A stretch of DNA of 64,000 nt from Pegea sp. RAD2-039 (Eukaryota; Chordata; Thaliacea; Salpida; Salpidae): NCBI GenBank assembly GCA_034620365.1, contig JAQGEQ010000192.1, positions 4,397,001-4,461,000 on the forward strand, read 5' to 3'. Shown piece after piece: positions 49,525 to 63,451 of this stretch (position 1 is the stretch's first letter; each line of letters opens with the position of its first letter). Under the pieces are notes generated by a model that was not told where the DNA came from, searched no databases, and was given only the letters and a program-made list of their open reading frames with translations. The translations under genes were made by a program, and so were the position numbers.

Positions 49525-52500
49525 TCATTGTAATGTATGGACGTAACCATAGAAGGCTAAAGTTCCAAATGTAAACAAGCACAAATACAGCCACATAAAG
49601 AAGCGGTCAATAATCTCTGCGATTTGTCCCCATTCGTCCTTTCCCTGTCAGATTTTTAATTCTAATTACTTATATTATTATTATATTTGTATAAAAACGA
49701 CAAATTGTGAAATTCAACAACATTGTTTTAGGTTTCATGGAAAATAATTTCTTCTAAACTAATTATTAGTTAGAAAGTTTATATTCAAATGCTGAGTTAA
49801 CAATTAAAGTAATTATTAGGCTTACGAATGCTAAATCATAGAATAATGGTAATAAGTTAAATGGTATTTAGCTTTCAGTATTGAATAATCACTCACTAGT
49901 TGATCATCATGATCTTTTTTCAGAAGAGATCCAATCAATTTGATCTTTGAAAAAGATTTTTCAATAAAGTATGGAACATCAGTCGTAAATTTAACTTCAG
50001 GTAAATTCAAGGTTTTTTCTTTTGTTTTACCATCATACTCATAATCATTTGAAAACAAACCAAAACGTCTAGCCTATAATTATATTCATCTTAAAAATGA
50101 TTGATAGTTCTATGAACTCAACTATAACCTTAAATAACACGATTGTATTTAAAAGGATGTTTTTCTAAACGTTTCTTACAGTTTTCAAAACAATAAAGAA
50201 TAAAGTTGTACGTAAAAGTAAAATCAACACCACATAGTTACTTCTCTTGTATAGTAAGCATCGCTTGAAAGTTTATCGACGTAGCTACAATTTGAATTTT
50301 TAAACCCATTTGTTTTATCATGACTATTATGTGTATCTGAATAAAAGAAAAAAGTTGTTAAAAATTTAATGCACCAAATTTTAAATCAACATTCGTATGG
50401 TTTTAATTCTAGCATTGTCAAAATTTGTATTAAAAACTCATAATACTATCCTGATTTGAAAATAAAACGAACCTCGAAACTTTCTCCCTGTATAGAAAAT
50501 ATTTTTACCATGATTGGTTCTTCCCATTCCTACAAATTTCTTTAAATATATAAAGATCATATCTTTTAACCATATTGGTTTGTTATGACTAGAGTTTGAC
50601 CTCCAGTGAATACTCAGTACAAAGGTACTGAAACAAAATATTCAGCTTTGAACTTGTTTCAGCTGTTTAATAAAAATTCTAACATACTTTCTCAAATGAC
50701 AAATTTGCAGTCAATGAAAATTAAATATTTAAATAAAATAGTCATTATTTAAATCACTCTTTACAAAGAGAAATTGAAAGCCCTATCATATTTAGACGAA
50801 TACAAAAGTGAAATGACATTTTTTTAACGATTTGTACTCAGCAAGCAATTTTATTTTATTACTCAAGCTGCTTGAACAAATTTATTGTTTGTAAAATGTC
50901 ATTATAAAAAGGAGTACCTTGTAACTACACAAGTTGATAGAAGAAGAGCGGTATAAAGAAGATAAGCAGCAATCAAAGGAACTGAAAATGAAGTTGATGG
51001 CATTCGCTGAGCAAACAAGAAGATGAAAATTGTATCTCCAATCAGTAGTGATATACCCAGCGATATTTTTTCGCCTGTAAAGTATTTTTTGAGGCTTATG
51101 TCGTCAAATATTACTTTTGTTTCATAAGTTTTCATTTGTATAATTCTAAACTCAAGTAAACGTTTTTAATTTTAGAATAATATTTGAAAGAAAGATTTCA
51201 ATTAGGACACGAAAAGGTTTTTGAAAAATTAAAATGTTCGAAAATAAAAATAACTTACCTGCTGCTGACGGCAAGTAAAAGGTAAAACAAGAGAGTACAG
51301 TTAGAAGAATACAAGGAAGCAGCATATTAAGCGTGTAGAACAGTGGCTTTCGTTTAGTGACTAAAGTAAACCTTATTTCAGTAGCTTCTGTTTTACTGTT
51401 TGGAATAATCATTTCTACTGGACTATCAATTAAGTCCCATTCACCATGAGGTACAAATTCTAAACAGAATTTTAATATGTAGTTTCTGATAATTGAAAGT
51501 TTAGACTCACCTTTATTATCAACCTGAACTCTATCAATTTCTTTTCCTTCTGTATCTTTTGCAAAGCTAAGATTTAGTTGAGATGGATAATAACCTGCTG
51601 ATTTGAAGACTAAGGAGCAAGTTTGTTGATCAAATGGAAAATGAGCAATCTGAGACCAAGTAGATCTATCAGTTAGCCACCGCGTAAATTTAAAAGTTAA
51701 AGCTTCTAACCGAATAAGTTTGATTTAAATAAGATAATCGCTGATATTTAGTTAAAGCTATTCACTGAAAATTCATTTTCTAGCACATTACCGTCAAGGC
51801 TAAAAAATATTACAAAGTTAGATAAAAAAAGTGTCTTTAACACCTTTAGGAACTAGCACTAAGATTTATCATATATTATAGCAACTTCTTTTAGTTTTAA
51901 TTGCTCTACCTATAACTCGAATACCTCAGAACATTTTAGTTTAGCTTTAAAAGTTTTTTATGCACGTCACTTGACATATGTTACACTAATTAGTAGAGTT
52001 TTTCTTAAAAGTGAACTATTCAACATATTTTAAGACTAACGATCACTATATGCTGCATTTTAACAACTTTTTGTTTAAGCTTATGAAAGACTACCAAAAT
52101 GTTATATCAGTAAGTATACTGTTTTTATGGATTGCAGTATATAAACAAACTTTTATTATAAAACTTTTAATAGAAATTAAACAAATATCTAATCAATTGT
52201 TTGTAATATTAGTCTCAGAAAATCTTACTCTAATCGAACATGAAGTTTTGAATATGGACAAAGGAAGCCACTCTACAACACCAGTGTCATACACTAAAGC
52301 ATTTACGAGCATCGACTCTTGCATGTTACCATCTACACTGTAATAAAATAACGATTTTGATTTAGTTTTAGTTTTTTGGTGAAATTGTTCATTTTTAATA
52401 TAATAACTAGTTGAATTTTTGTTTGATATGCACCATAATACTTAAACTAAAACAAATCGATTTATTTATTTATTTACAGAAAAACGTATGGCTGCAGATA

Positions 52501-54140
52501 ACAAATCTCAAGGCTCTTATGGCAACCACAACACTCTATGGCTGTAAAGAATTAAAAGAAAAAAGTTTAAAATAGCACAACTTAACATAAGTAGTGTAAC
52601 GAAATCAGAATTTAAAACTGATGTTAAAAACTGTTGGTATTTAATTCATTCTAAAGAATTTAGATGATTAATAATCAAAATTTAAAAGAAAAAATTTAAA
52701 TTTTGATTCCTACGTGTTTGTTAATATAATATCCGGTGTCCAAATAGTATTTGATGGTAAACGGATTAATACAATTTTATCAAAATTTTCCTTGTCCCAT
52801 TTCAATCGATCATCTTGCCAAGTATAATACATGTATAACGAAGTTGTTAAAAGTTCTTCCTTTTCATCCTGAAGTTAAAAAGACTAAATTAAGTAAAACT
52901 AAATATAGAGATGATGGTAGAACTATTCTAATTAGTTCCCTTTTCAAACATTACAGATACTGCCGTAACCATTGATGCGTTGATTTACACAGTTACTCAT
53001 TTCATAAAAATTAATGATCTTGCTTTTCAAGCAATTATTTATGAAATTGTAAAGGAAATTTGTTGCAAGTATTATCACTGATTTAAATTTTTTTACTGCA
53101 AACTTTTTAATATTAAAGTATGAAACTCTTAACATATTGTCAACACATTGCAAAATCAACTATTTATTTTTATGAAGCTGTAAAATTGTAACTTTAATGT
53201 CACTGTTATTTCAAAGTATCTCTAGGATTTTACATAAAAAGTCTTAAAGCCATTTCTAACCAAACTAATGATTTGTTTTAAGTTCATTGATACCGAAACC
53301 TGAGTAGTAGCTTTAGCTGATTTTGCTGGACGTACCTGTAAAAGTTATTAATAAATTACAGACAAAAAACTTAAGTATAAGATAGATTTTTAGCACTAAT
53401 GCTTTATAGTTGATTCATTTAAGTATAAGGTTTGAATAATTTGTTATGAAAAGTAAAAAACGTTAAAATCTAAACAAAATTATATATTTTCTTAAAGATT
53501 TCTACCAGAAAATTGTTTATCACTTTTGACAAAAGTTTATCTAAAGAGTACATTTTGTTTGTTGACTAATTCACACAAAATAAAATTAAAAGAAAGCATC
53601 AGATATGAGTAATTGTAATCAAGATGTGCTTACAAAATAAATACTTTTTAATCTCTCAAAACAAGCTCATAACATTTCAATTTTTTTAATGAAATATTAA
53701 AACTTATTTGTATCTTTTGATAACATAGCGTTTGTTGTGGTTTCATTGTATTGTTTTTTATATAACATTTAGACTATAATGATTAATTTATTAAGGAGTA
53801 AATATTTTTATCAAGTAACAAAAATAAATAAACATAAAGATTGTGTCTTAAGTTGCTTTAAAGAACTTAAAATAATAAATTCATTTAATTTTTATAATAA
53901 ATGTTAATAGGCTACATAAAATTAAACTATTTGATATAAGATTGCATTATAAAAATAAATTAATGTTATAGTCACATGGGTTTCATAGTCTTTCAACAAC
54001 TCAAATATAAGTTCAGCTTCTTTGGAAAAATGCTTTTCTGATTCAGTGTTATTAATCGATCGATTCTGAGTTGTTTCACAGTGAACTAACTGTTGCAGAA
54101 AAAACATAAACACTAAACACCCTGTTAAACTAATTAACAT
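49525..54140 (-). CDS. Nicotinic acetylcholine receptor-type subunit, non-alpha
   Basis: A pentameric cys-loop ligand-gated channel subunit of 515 residues. Eleven in-phase exons (minus strand): 54140-53976, 53335-53261, 52868-52714, 52337-52229, 51649-51511, 51459-51259, 51074-50918, 50627-50473, 50336-50242, 50073-49897 and 49644-49525. Signal peptide at residues 1-21. DEKEELLTTSLY and RLKWDKENF match loop blocks of the ligand domain. The cys-loop is Cys165-Cys179 with FPFDQQTC. Loop C has no vicinal cysteines, so it is a non-alpha subunit. M1 begins at PLFYTLNMLLPC. M2 is GEKISLGISLLIGDTIFIFL, keeping the Glu that favours cations at its start but with Asp295 at position 11' and Gln304 at 20'. 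M3 follows at VPLIAAYLLYTALLLSTCVV, then an IHWRS motif, a long loop, and M4 after DEWGQIAEIIDRFF. A second family member ends at 63452 on the same strand. Confidence 0.92.
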
Positions 54141-55983
54141 TGCTTCAACTTGTAGCTGAAACTAAACACTTAATAGCCTTTTTGCTCATCTGCACTGCCG
54201 GTTACTTTAACTGAACATTATCTCAATTCATTAAAACGACTGCTGGCGAACTACCCTAAGTTATTCCCTTGAGGTTTTGAAGTATTTATGCAAACATTAA
54301 TTTAATCGAGATAGAAGATTTATAAGATACAATTTGATTTAATTTAAATAGTTGATATTGTTGCAATAAACTTAAAAAAAATTTTAGTTATGCGGTATAT
54401 GTCTGTATACAAAAAATTACAGCAAATAAGTTAAATAAGAATAATGAGAAATTTTGCAGTAACTATAAACTACGATGCTTATCTTGGAAAAGAATAAAAT
54501 TCATTTTATGTCTATGATATTTGACCACTGTTACTTTTCAAAACTCTGATCAACAAGATTTATTAACTAGTACTCGACATTTTTCAAGAGTTTATCAGTT
54601 TTACAAATATCTTTTCGATAGCTACATAAAAAATGAGAACAACTTCCTTAGAATTGAATCTAGATAAGTTATTTTTCATCTAATTCTTAACTTTGTGTAA
54701 GCTGTAAAAACGATAGCTTTAAAGATCAAATTAGATAAATTAAGTTTATAATAAAGTATTAGAGGCTTCGGTATATTGAGCAGCTTTATGTATATGTTTC
54801 CTACAAATTGATACTTTTTATTTTCAACTTCTTATTTTGTAGATTATATGTTTTACAGCAAACAGATGAGTTTTCTGACACAGCATAATAAACTAAAAAA
54901 ATTGAATATAATTAGACGACGACTGTTATGAAATAGCAACTGAAGCTTTTTATTGAAAAGGTTTTCAGCTAATCATAGAACTTCTCAAATGTTTAACCCG
55001 AGAGTTAGTTCTGCTTTTGATTTGAAAGAAAAGTTCTTAATTGGATAAATAAAATTTATAAAAAGATATATGTGAATACCCAATGAATAAAATATGAATT
55101 GAAATCGTTTAATGCAGGTAAAAAAGAACACTAATTTTCTACAGATGAATAAACAATTTTATCTAAGAAAACAAGGATTAGATTGCTGAGTTTGAATTGT
55201 TGTAAGCCTTTAAAAATAACACAGCTAACTACCCCCACCTGAATATATTTAAGGAGAAAAATTAGTTCCTTAAAATTACCTTAGAACTTTGTGAAGACAA
55301 AAAATCAACATCCTTAGCTAAGCCAACTACAATTTGAATCGTTGATCTAAACCGAAATTAGTTTCAACCAATCAAATATAAAACTTGGTGCAAATGAGAT
55401 AGAGAAATTTCGTCAAATCGAATTGTTTAAACTTGATTTGGTTCATTTGAAATGAAAAAGAATCTAAAGTGAAGCATCATTTCGTTTTTAATGAAATTGT
55501 CAGAATAAAAAGTAAGAATCTTCCTAAACATATAAATAAACAATATTTGAGGACACCACAAAAAGTTTATTTTATCTTACGATTCAAAACCCAAAGACTA
55601 ACTCATGCAATGTTATTAGAACTTTTCAAAACTTGTAGTAAGATCCAGAAAAAGTTGAAGCAGAGATCTTTAGAGTAATAGCCAACAAATAAGAAATGAA
55701 ACATAGATAGAAAACTGACTGCAAATTTTATTCAAACACTTGGAAAGTATAAACGGAACAAAATGGCTTTTGACAAAAAGTATAGATTTAAATTGGATCA
55801 AAAAGCAAACGTTTAGAAGGTGCTCCAAAGTATTTCCTAGATGATAGTATTCAAACTGCTTAAGTATATCTTTAAAGTTTGATTCGTAATTTGATGAATG
55901 CAAGAAGGTAAAAAGCCGCCAGCTTTTTATATAAACCATTTGGTTTGTGTAAAACAGCACAGAGTGAAAAAGCCATTTTTGTA
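54141..55983. other. Intergenic between receptor and TBPL1
   Basis: Contains the promoter side of the receptor gene (right of 54140) and the 3' flank of TBPL1. A 105-codon minus ORF at 55670-55987 directly follows the TBPL1 stop and looks like UTR. No elements recognised. Confidence 0.45.
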
Positions 55984-58900
55984 TCAACTGGATTGTTTCT
56001 TAATTTCATCGACAGTAGATTTTTGATAGACAACATTAAGATCGTTTGGTTTTTCAGATCTAAAAAATTGAAAGTATGAATAAATAGTTACTAAAAATAA
56101 AAATCTACAAACTAACCTATAAAATGATCTTAGTGATGGATACACGTTGTGTATCGCAGCCACTGCCCGTTCAACACTCTTTGCTGTGACTGTTATTGAG
56201 CCGGTAGAAAAGATTTTCAGAGCTGCTTTTGCATCTAAGTCACGAAAAGCCACACCAGGGTGAATCTCCGGTTCGTAGCTAAGAAAAACAACTATTAGTT
56301 GAAAAATGTCCACTGAAAATTGTAATATGGTGGAAAAATTTAAGAAGGTTTAAAATCGGTCCTTTCTTTTGAAGTCGCCATGTAAAAGGTTAAATAATTA
56401 TAATTACTACGTTTAAAAATGTTAAAATCTTCAATCATGATGAACCATCTAGGGTTGAATTGATAAATTTTTAGCAAAGAATTTCATTTGATCGAGATAA
56501 AAGAAAAAAGATGAAAGTAAGTTTTAAGTTGATTTGGGAGAAAATATCTTGAGTGGTTGAACTTACATAAACATCATTCAACAAAACTTGTAATCATTAC
56601 TTATGTTAGTTATAAAAATAAAGCTATCACCTGTGTATAGTAGCGAGACATATTTAAAATATCATACTTTCTCGCAGAAAGTTGTTGTTTGCTAACCTGC
56701 ATTGCTTGCCTTGGTTAGCTACAGAAAACATTTGGATATCAACTTCATACGGCATCTTAGCAGTAGCCAGCACGTTGACTACTTTATAACCCGAAAATTT
56801 CGCCTAAAAAATAAAACAAATTCTTATAGTAAGAGTGACGTGAAAATTTATAGACTTTGGATAATGAGAAAAATGAAAAAAGTTGAAGAAAACTAGATGA
56901 TTTAAAAGAAGATCATTTACAATAAAAAGTTGCTAATATTTCAAGTTTTATTTTCCAATTCAGCTTAAACTTTAGCATCAACTAAAAACATTAAAATAAA
57001 TTGTTGAAACAACAAGTAATAAAGAATGGATATTTAGGAGTGATAAAAGATACTTAAAATTGCTTTTTCAGTCATAACAAAAATCTTAAATATTTGCTTT
57101 GTGATATAGATGATGATGCACTAAACTTATTTACCAATTTAAAGTAATTTAAGTAAAATGAATATAGAAATCACAATACTAGTAAATAAACCTGTTTTGG
57201 TTTAAGAAATATCTTTCTAGTCAATAAGTTTTATTATTTTAAGGAAAGAATTTATGGTTGAAGCTCATACAATTATTTTTATAGAACTAGAAGAAACAGA
57301 AACAGAAAAATCATTCAAGCAAATAATAATCGAATTTTGATTTATTGTCGAATCAAAACTATTTGATGCTAAATAACAGAATAAGATTGGTAAAGGATTT
57401 TATTGAATATTACAATTTCAGTATTTGATAAAATAACTTAGAAAAAATTTGAACTTAATTATGAAGTTAGCTACGATTAATGCCAGTGAAAAGTAAAAAG
57501 CTAGATTACCTCTTTAGTACAAATACTAAATGAAAGTTATTATTTGAAAATCAAATATTTATTATTACATAAACAAATGAAGTTAAAAAAGAAAATAATT
57601 AAATAAATTAAGAAAAGATTGAATAGCAAATGAATTTGATAATCTATCACTGATACTACAAAGTGACATGTTTTGAAATCAGAACTTTTAAGAATATAAA
57701 CAAAATATAAACAGCTAGAAATAAAAGAAATACCTGAAAACCGATCTTACGAAGTCTTTTAACAAATTTCAGAGCTGATTTTCTAGAATTAGCCGCAGAG
57801 GTTGAACCTGTACAAACTACCTTACCAGACGACCACATATATGCGGTGCATTTTGGGTATCTCATTTTCATTTCAACTTTCTGAGATATAAATAATGTAA
57901 AAATCTCTTTACCAGTATAAAAATACTGAGTTATCTAAGAAAAACAACAAACCTGTTTTTCACGATCGTAAATGACATCAAAAGACGTTGTAGCAATATG
58001 TCGAAGGTTCAGATGACAACATGCCCGGAATCTTGCAACCACGTTGCTAATTCGAACATTCAAACATTTGGCTGCTGGAATGTTTTCAAAGTTGGGCAGA
58101 ACCACCTGAGTAAAAAAAAGTTTAATTAAAAGATCCTACTTCAAAATAAAATCGAAAAAGATTAGTTAAAGACAAGTTATCGAAAAATTAAAATCTGTAA
58201 AAGATGTTACAGAATTTTGAATGATTTAAACACTAGAAAATAAAACATAAATCACCTTTCCTAAAAGACCTTTTCTCGTTTCAGATAAAGCTGACCTCAC
58301 CATATTATTACTATCAACATATACCTTCACACCCGATGATGTGTATTGTTTATTAAGAGCTAATAAACTAGGCGAACAATTTCTACGAATGATTGTTCCA
58401 CTATTAGAAGTTTGAAAATTAGCACCAAGTTGTGGTCTCGATAAAGCAGTTCTAGGATCAACAATGACATTAGCGCTTTTTAAATCTACTGAAATCTTTG
58501 GAGCTGTACTGATAACACTGATCTTTTGGGTCGACAAATTATTTACTTTTTGCATCGATGGGTTAGAGTTTAATCTTTGAGTGCTTAACTGAGAGATCGT
58601 CATTGTTTGGCCACCAATAGTTTTGACGCTCACAGGCTGGGAAGATAGACGAAGAAAGTTGCGAGGAGAAACTTGATTAGTTTTTTGGTTGCTGGTTGCA
58701 TTGATTTTACAAATGGTAGCAGGAGACCCAATTACTCGAATTGGTGAGTTACTTTGTTTATGACTAAAAGCTACTTTGTGTAATGGAGCTGTGGGATTGA
58801 GAGTTTGTATTGGAGTAATCTGTTGGATTGAATAACTACTAGAGTTGGATTGACATTTATAAATAATTGGCATCCCATTCTTGTTATCGGATCCAATATC

Positions 58901-59320
58901 TTGCAATGTAATAACCTTTGGAGGCTTGGTAATTGGAACAGATTGTACATTAGCTACAATTTCAGAACTTTTTGGAGTATCAATATTGAAAGACAAATTG
59001 TTATGCTGATCCAAAATTGATTCTAAAGAATTCTTTTCAAACTGTTCATCTTTTTCATACTGAGGAACTGAAACCATTGAATCATTTGTGATGATGTCAT
59101 TTGGTAGGTTTAAAGGAGGATCTAATGAGCTTAAATCATTCTCATTGTTTATACAAGAAGTATCCATACCAAACATGTCTGTTACTGAAAGAATATTTTC
59201 ATGATGCAGATCAAATTGCTCTGAAATTGAAGTAGAAATGTTGGACGAGTCTGGGATGCTTAGAAAAGATTCTCCTATAGGAGGGGTATCAAACATTGAA
59301 GAATTTTCATAATCTTCCAT
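55984..59320 (-). CDS. TBPL1: TBP-like factor TRF2/TLF (TBPL1) with long N-terminal extension
   Basis: A TBP paralogue that binds TFIIA and TFIIB and serves TATA-less promoters. Six exons (minus): 59320-58256, 58105-57953, 57880-57734, 56803-56697, 56278-56117 and 56059-55984, in phase, 569 residues. The core starts near residue 370. Repeat 1 has NVVARFRACCHLNLRHIA, where human TBPL1 has NVVCVFRTRCHLNLRKIA, then MWSSGKVVCTGSTS. Repeat 2 has KVVNVLATAKMPYEV, SYEPEIHPGV and KIFSTGSITVTA. These are TBPL1-specific. TBP itself has IFSSGKMVCTGA and IFVSGKVVLTGA with the DNA-intercalating phenylalanines, so TATA binding is not expected. Exon 1 alone encodes 355 residues rich in Ser, Asn, Thr and Gln, starting MEDYENSSMFDTPPIGESF. 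Human TBPL1 has no such extension, while insect TRF2 has a long one. Confidence 0.93.
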
Positions 59321-60089
59321 TTTCTTGATTAAATTTACTTTTAAAAAATTATAAACAAATGATTGTTAGAAAAATTGAAAAATATATCTAAAGATAATCG
59401 AGAAAATAGAAAAACCTCAGTATTGATCACCAAGATGGATGCTTACTAAAAGTTTAAGAATCTAATGTAATATCTGAAATGTTTTATAACTGAATTGCTG
59501 TTGATTATGATATAATACATCAACTTTTACTACAAATGCTTTACCAATTTTATCACTAGAAACAATTAATAATTTATAAAAAAAATTATGAAACAATAGT
59601 TCATGAGAATCAATTAATATAACATTTCTAATAATAATTGTATCAGCTTTATTTAATGAGGTTAACAATTATACCAAACGTTTGAACTTTTTAAACAGCT
59701 AGATTTAATTCAACTATGACCTAAATATAAATAGCTTAAAATTTATAATTATTTAAATTAAAATTAGATTATAATAAATATACTTTACCAAATAATAATC
59801 ATAAAAAATAATTGTTTAACCAACATATATATTATTTGAAAATATAAAATTAAGGCTGCTTAAATTTGAGTTAATTTGTTACAATTAAATTAATAATATT
59901 TTATAAAATCATTTTAATATAAGTTTTACTATTACAAAACTAATTCATGTTTTATATACATAGATTATAAAATACTTTTTACTATAAAGTCATTAATATT
60001 AATAACATACAACAGTTGCTTATCAATTTGTTAGACAATAACAAACAATATTTTATTATATAAAATATTTTATATTCTGTTAAGCTTAT
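59321..60089. other. Intergenic upstream of TBPL1
   Basis: Very A+T-rich. Presumed TBPL1 promoter side; no clear core element seen. Confidence 0.4.
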
Positions 60090-61165
60090 GTGACTAAAAA
60101 CCATTTTACTAAGGATAACATTATACCATCATCAGTAACAAAATGCTTTAAATTATTAAATTATAAATTTTTTTATTTATTTTTTAAATGGATGAATAAC
60201 AGATTATCAAAAAAATATTCTTTAACTTTAATTAATTTTTACATTCCTCTAATTATCTGCCTATCCAATGAAAAAGTTTCATCATTATGCCAGTCCATAA
60301 AAGAGAAGATATAAATAAGCAACTAAATTACCAACATATTTCTTTTAATAGAAGCTTCTGTATAATCTTCAAATTGATCATTTTACAAAAACTCCTCAGG
60401 CAATCAACTGTTTCCTGTCTCTGCCAGTCTCTACATTCTCTAGTAAATAATGTAGCAAACAACATCATCTTAACAAACATTCACAAAGCTTTTGGTTCAC
60501 TTTCACATTCCATATTAGTAAGAACTCTTAGAAAGTTTAACATTAACCGCACTCCTATATTTTAGATTGAACAATTTCTTTAAGATAGGCTACAAGAGAA
60601 GTCATCTCTGTTTTAAGTTTTATTTAAGTCTTCAGTGGTGTCCCTAAGACAGGATTCATTGGCCTTCTTCTCTTCAATCTTTATATCAATGATATTATAG
60701 ACTATTCTTCATCACTAAATGATTTTAGGAGCTTAATGTTCTTTGTTTACAATGTTAAACTTTTCATTATTAAATCACTTATTCTTCAATCTTCTTTGGA
60801 GTCCACTGACTTCAAAGTAGACTGCTAAAGCTAGCTACCAATAAATGTTTCTACCTCTTATAAAATAAATACTCAACAAACAATAAAACTTCTCAATATC
60901 CTGTTATTTAAGACTGAGGTATTTTCATCTCCCATAATTTAAAATGAGCTTACCACATAAGCTACTTTTTTAGATTTGGTTCAGGTATTTATACCAACTT
61001 TTTAAATCTTTTAAGACTACGAATATTTGGGCACTATTAAAAATATTCATCAATTTATACTTCAACTCTTCTGTGTAGGTCCTCAAATTGAAAAAGACAT
61101 TATAAGAATTGAATAGTCTCAAATATTGTTCACTAAAAGAGCTTTCCTTAAATGTGGCACACCCT
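60090..61165 (+). mobile_element. Decayed LINE reverse transcriptase
   Basis: Plus-strand motifs of a jockey/CR1-type reverse transcriptase appear in order: DNIIPSSVTKCF, PVHKREDINKQLNYQHISF with FKLIILQKLL, NIILTNIHKAFGSLSHSILV, FSGVPKTGF with LLLFNLYINDIIDY, and LMFFVYNVKLF in place of the YADD catalytic block. It ends with IEKDIIRIE and LFTKRAF of the C-terminal domain. Several frame changes and stops, and both catalytic aspartates lost, show an old dead copy. No ends or target duplications visible. Confidence 0.85.
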
Positions 61166-63451
61166 TTTTTCATATAAGTTAATATTAAATCTTTGCAATA
61201 TCAACATTTTCTCTCTCCAAATTAACATCAAATGAAGAAAAAAATAGCCATAAAAATATTAACTTTAGTTAACTCAACAATAAATACATACTTAGATATC
61301 TAATGAAAATTATCTATGATTTATCAGCAATTAAATATAAATTAAACTTAATATTAGAAGTTATATTAAAGTCAAATAGATAAAAGACATAAATTATAAT
61401 ATATATATTGATAATTGTTAAAAATGAAATAAGTCAATCAACTAAATAATTATATAAGTTATCTAGACTTTAATATTATTAATGCATAACAAAATATGGT
61501 GCTTTAAATTATAGAATTTATGTTAGAAGCAAATATTTGAAAAGAAAAAAATAATTATATATATATTAGGACCATTCATTCATAAAAATGTAAATTGAGG
61601 ATGATTTATATATTATATAAAATTTTTTTACTTAATTAATCAAATAAAGGATCTACTGGAATTAGATAAAATTGTAAAGCATCATAATTAGATCATGATG
61701 ATACATGACAATTCTTAGCAGTATAAATTTAATTAAGATGATAGCAAAAAATGATTATTTTACAGCAAACAGGAAAACCAACGACAAGAGTGACTTCTAA
61801 GGTAACCAGTGAAACTGAATGTAGTCGAGAAATAGTTTCTATGCCTAAGTAATCACCTTGAAGATTAAATATTTATAAGCCATTTTAGTCCAAACATAAA
61901 TAATAAAAAGCATATCGATTAAAATAGACTTTTAATTATTTGAAAGCTTGGAAAAAGTAGAAAAGTGCTGTTTATTACTAAGCAAGCTTAATCTTATAAG
62001 ATTCGTTTTCAAAAGTGATAATTGTTTGTATTACACTACATAGTTTTGTTCGATTACATACATACGCAGAATGCAAAAACTTGAAAAAAAGCTTGAAAAA
62101 ATAGCTTGAAAAAAACAAGGTCAATAACAGGAATAAGCCTCAACTAGATATTTTTAAAAAGACTTTATATACTCTATAGACGTTTCACGAAATATAAAAT
62201 AAGCTTATAAGAAACTAGTAAAAACTAAATGGCAATAATTTTTCTTGTTTATATCCAATTTATTGCTCACCATAAAACAGTGATAAGGTCTGGAAATTAT
62301 TTCGTGATCAAAATAGATTATTTATTTTTAGTAAAATTTATGTACCAAAAACAACGGTTCTTTCTTTAGTTATTTCTTATAGAAATATTTTCCTAAATTC
62401 AATTAAGTAAATACTCTGTGTTAAAAATTTCAAAAATTTAAGGAGTTCTCTTTGACGTTTAACCACCAAACCTATAATATTATATACCTTATATACCTTA
62501 TATATAACTTATAAAAATAATTGGAGCTTGAGATCTAGAATTGACCAAAGAAGGTTGTTAATGTTATGTACGAGTGTATAATCAGGGACGTTGCAGAAGT
62601 CTACAAATGTTTTTTATCAAAGATTTATTCTTTTAACTATTTAATAAGAAACATATAATGATATACTTTTAAAATATGTTTTTAATCAATAAATCAAGTT
62701 TTTTTACGATACGAAAGTTAGTTATATGTAAATAAAAAAGCGATATGCACCTAAAACTGTAAAAGAATTTTTTGATTAATAATCATTTATTTATCGATGT
62801 TTCTTAATTCGTACATAATAATCGCATCCTTTCAAAATTTTAAAGAAATCAGTCATAATTTATTTGGGAAATACATCTTCTCTACTCATATGTGGCGTCG
62901 TTTTTATCAGTAGACTATCTTATTAGGTTCTATTCGTTGAATAAGCTTTAGAAAACTTTTAAAAAACTTTCGGTTGCCATAAAAGCTGACTTATTAGACG
63001 ATTTTTACTTATAGTAGCAAAAAATTGTTTTCAGAATACCTTGTCATAATATGCAAGTAATATTGATAATTTTTATGTTACATTTTTCAGAGTTAAGTAT
63101 TTAAATATTTTATTATATAAAACTAAAGTTTTAATAAGGGCTACATTTATCTGTCATAACACAAATTTATAATAGAAGCTATATTTTTTTTTCTTTTGTG
63201 CTTAAAGTAAATCAGATATTTCAGTAAGTTCAATAAATTTAAAAGTAAAAGGTAAGACTTGTTAATAAAAAGTTATCTTATACAATCATATAAGAAAAGA
63301 TTAAAAAAAATTATTTTAAACTGAAAATTTGATTTGACCAAATATAGAGATTCAATCTCTAGAACAAAATCGAAAATACTTCAGAATTGTTTAGTATTGG
63401 TTTATTATCAATGCACCTTAGTCTTTATAACATCATGTTAATATCAATAGT
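61166..63451. other. Intergenic, A+T-rich
   Basis: Lies between the LINE and the 3' end of the second receptor gene. Short TATA-rich simple repeats (for example about 62477-62510, a TATACCTTA-type repeat) and nothing coding. Confidence 0.4.

Noticed and set aside
52011-52343. 110-codon plus-strand ORF
   Set aside because: Antisense to receptor exon 4 and its intron; no protein features.
55670-55987. 105-codon minus-strand ORF after TBPL1
   Set aside because: Begins inside the last codons region of TBPL1 and continues in its 3' flank; no recognisable domain.
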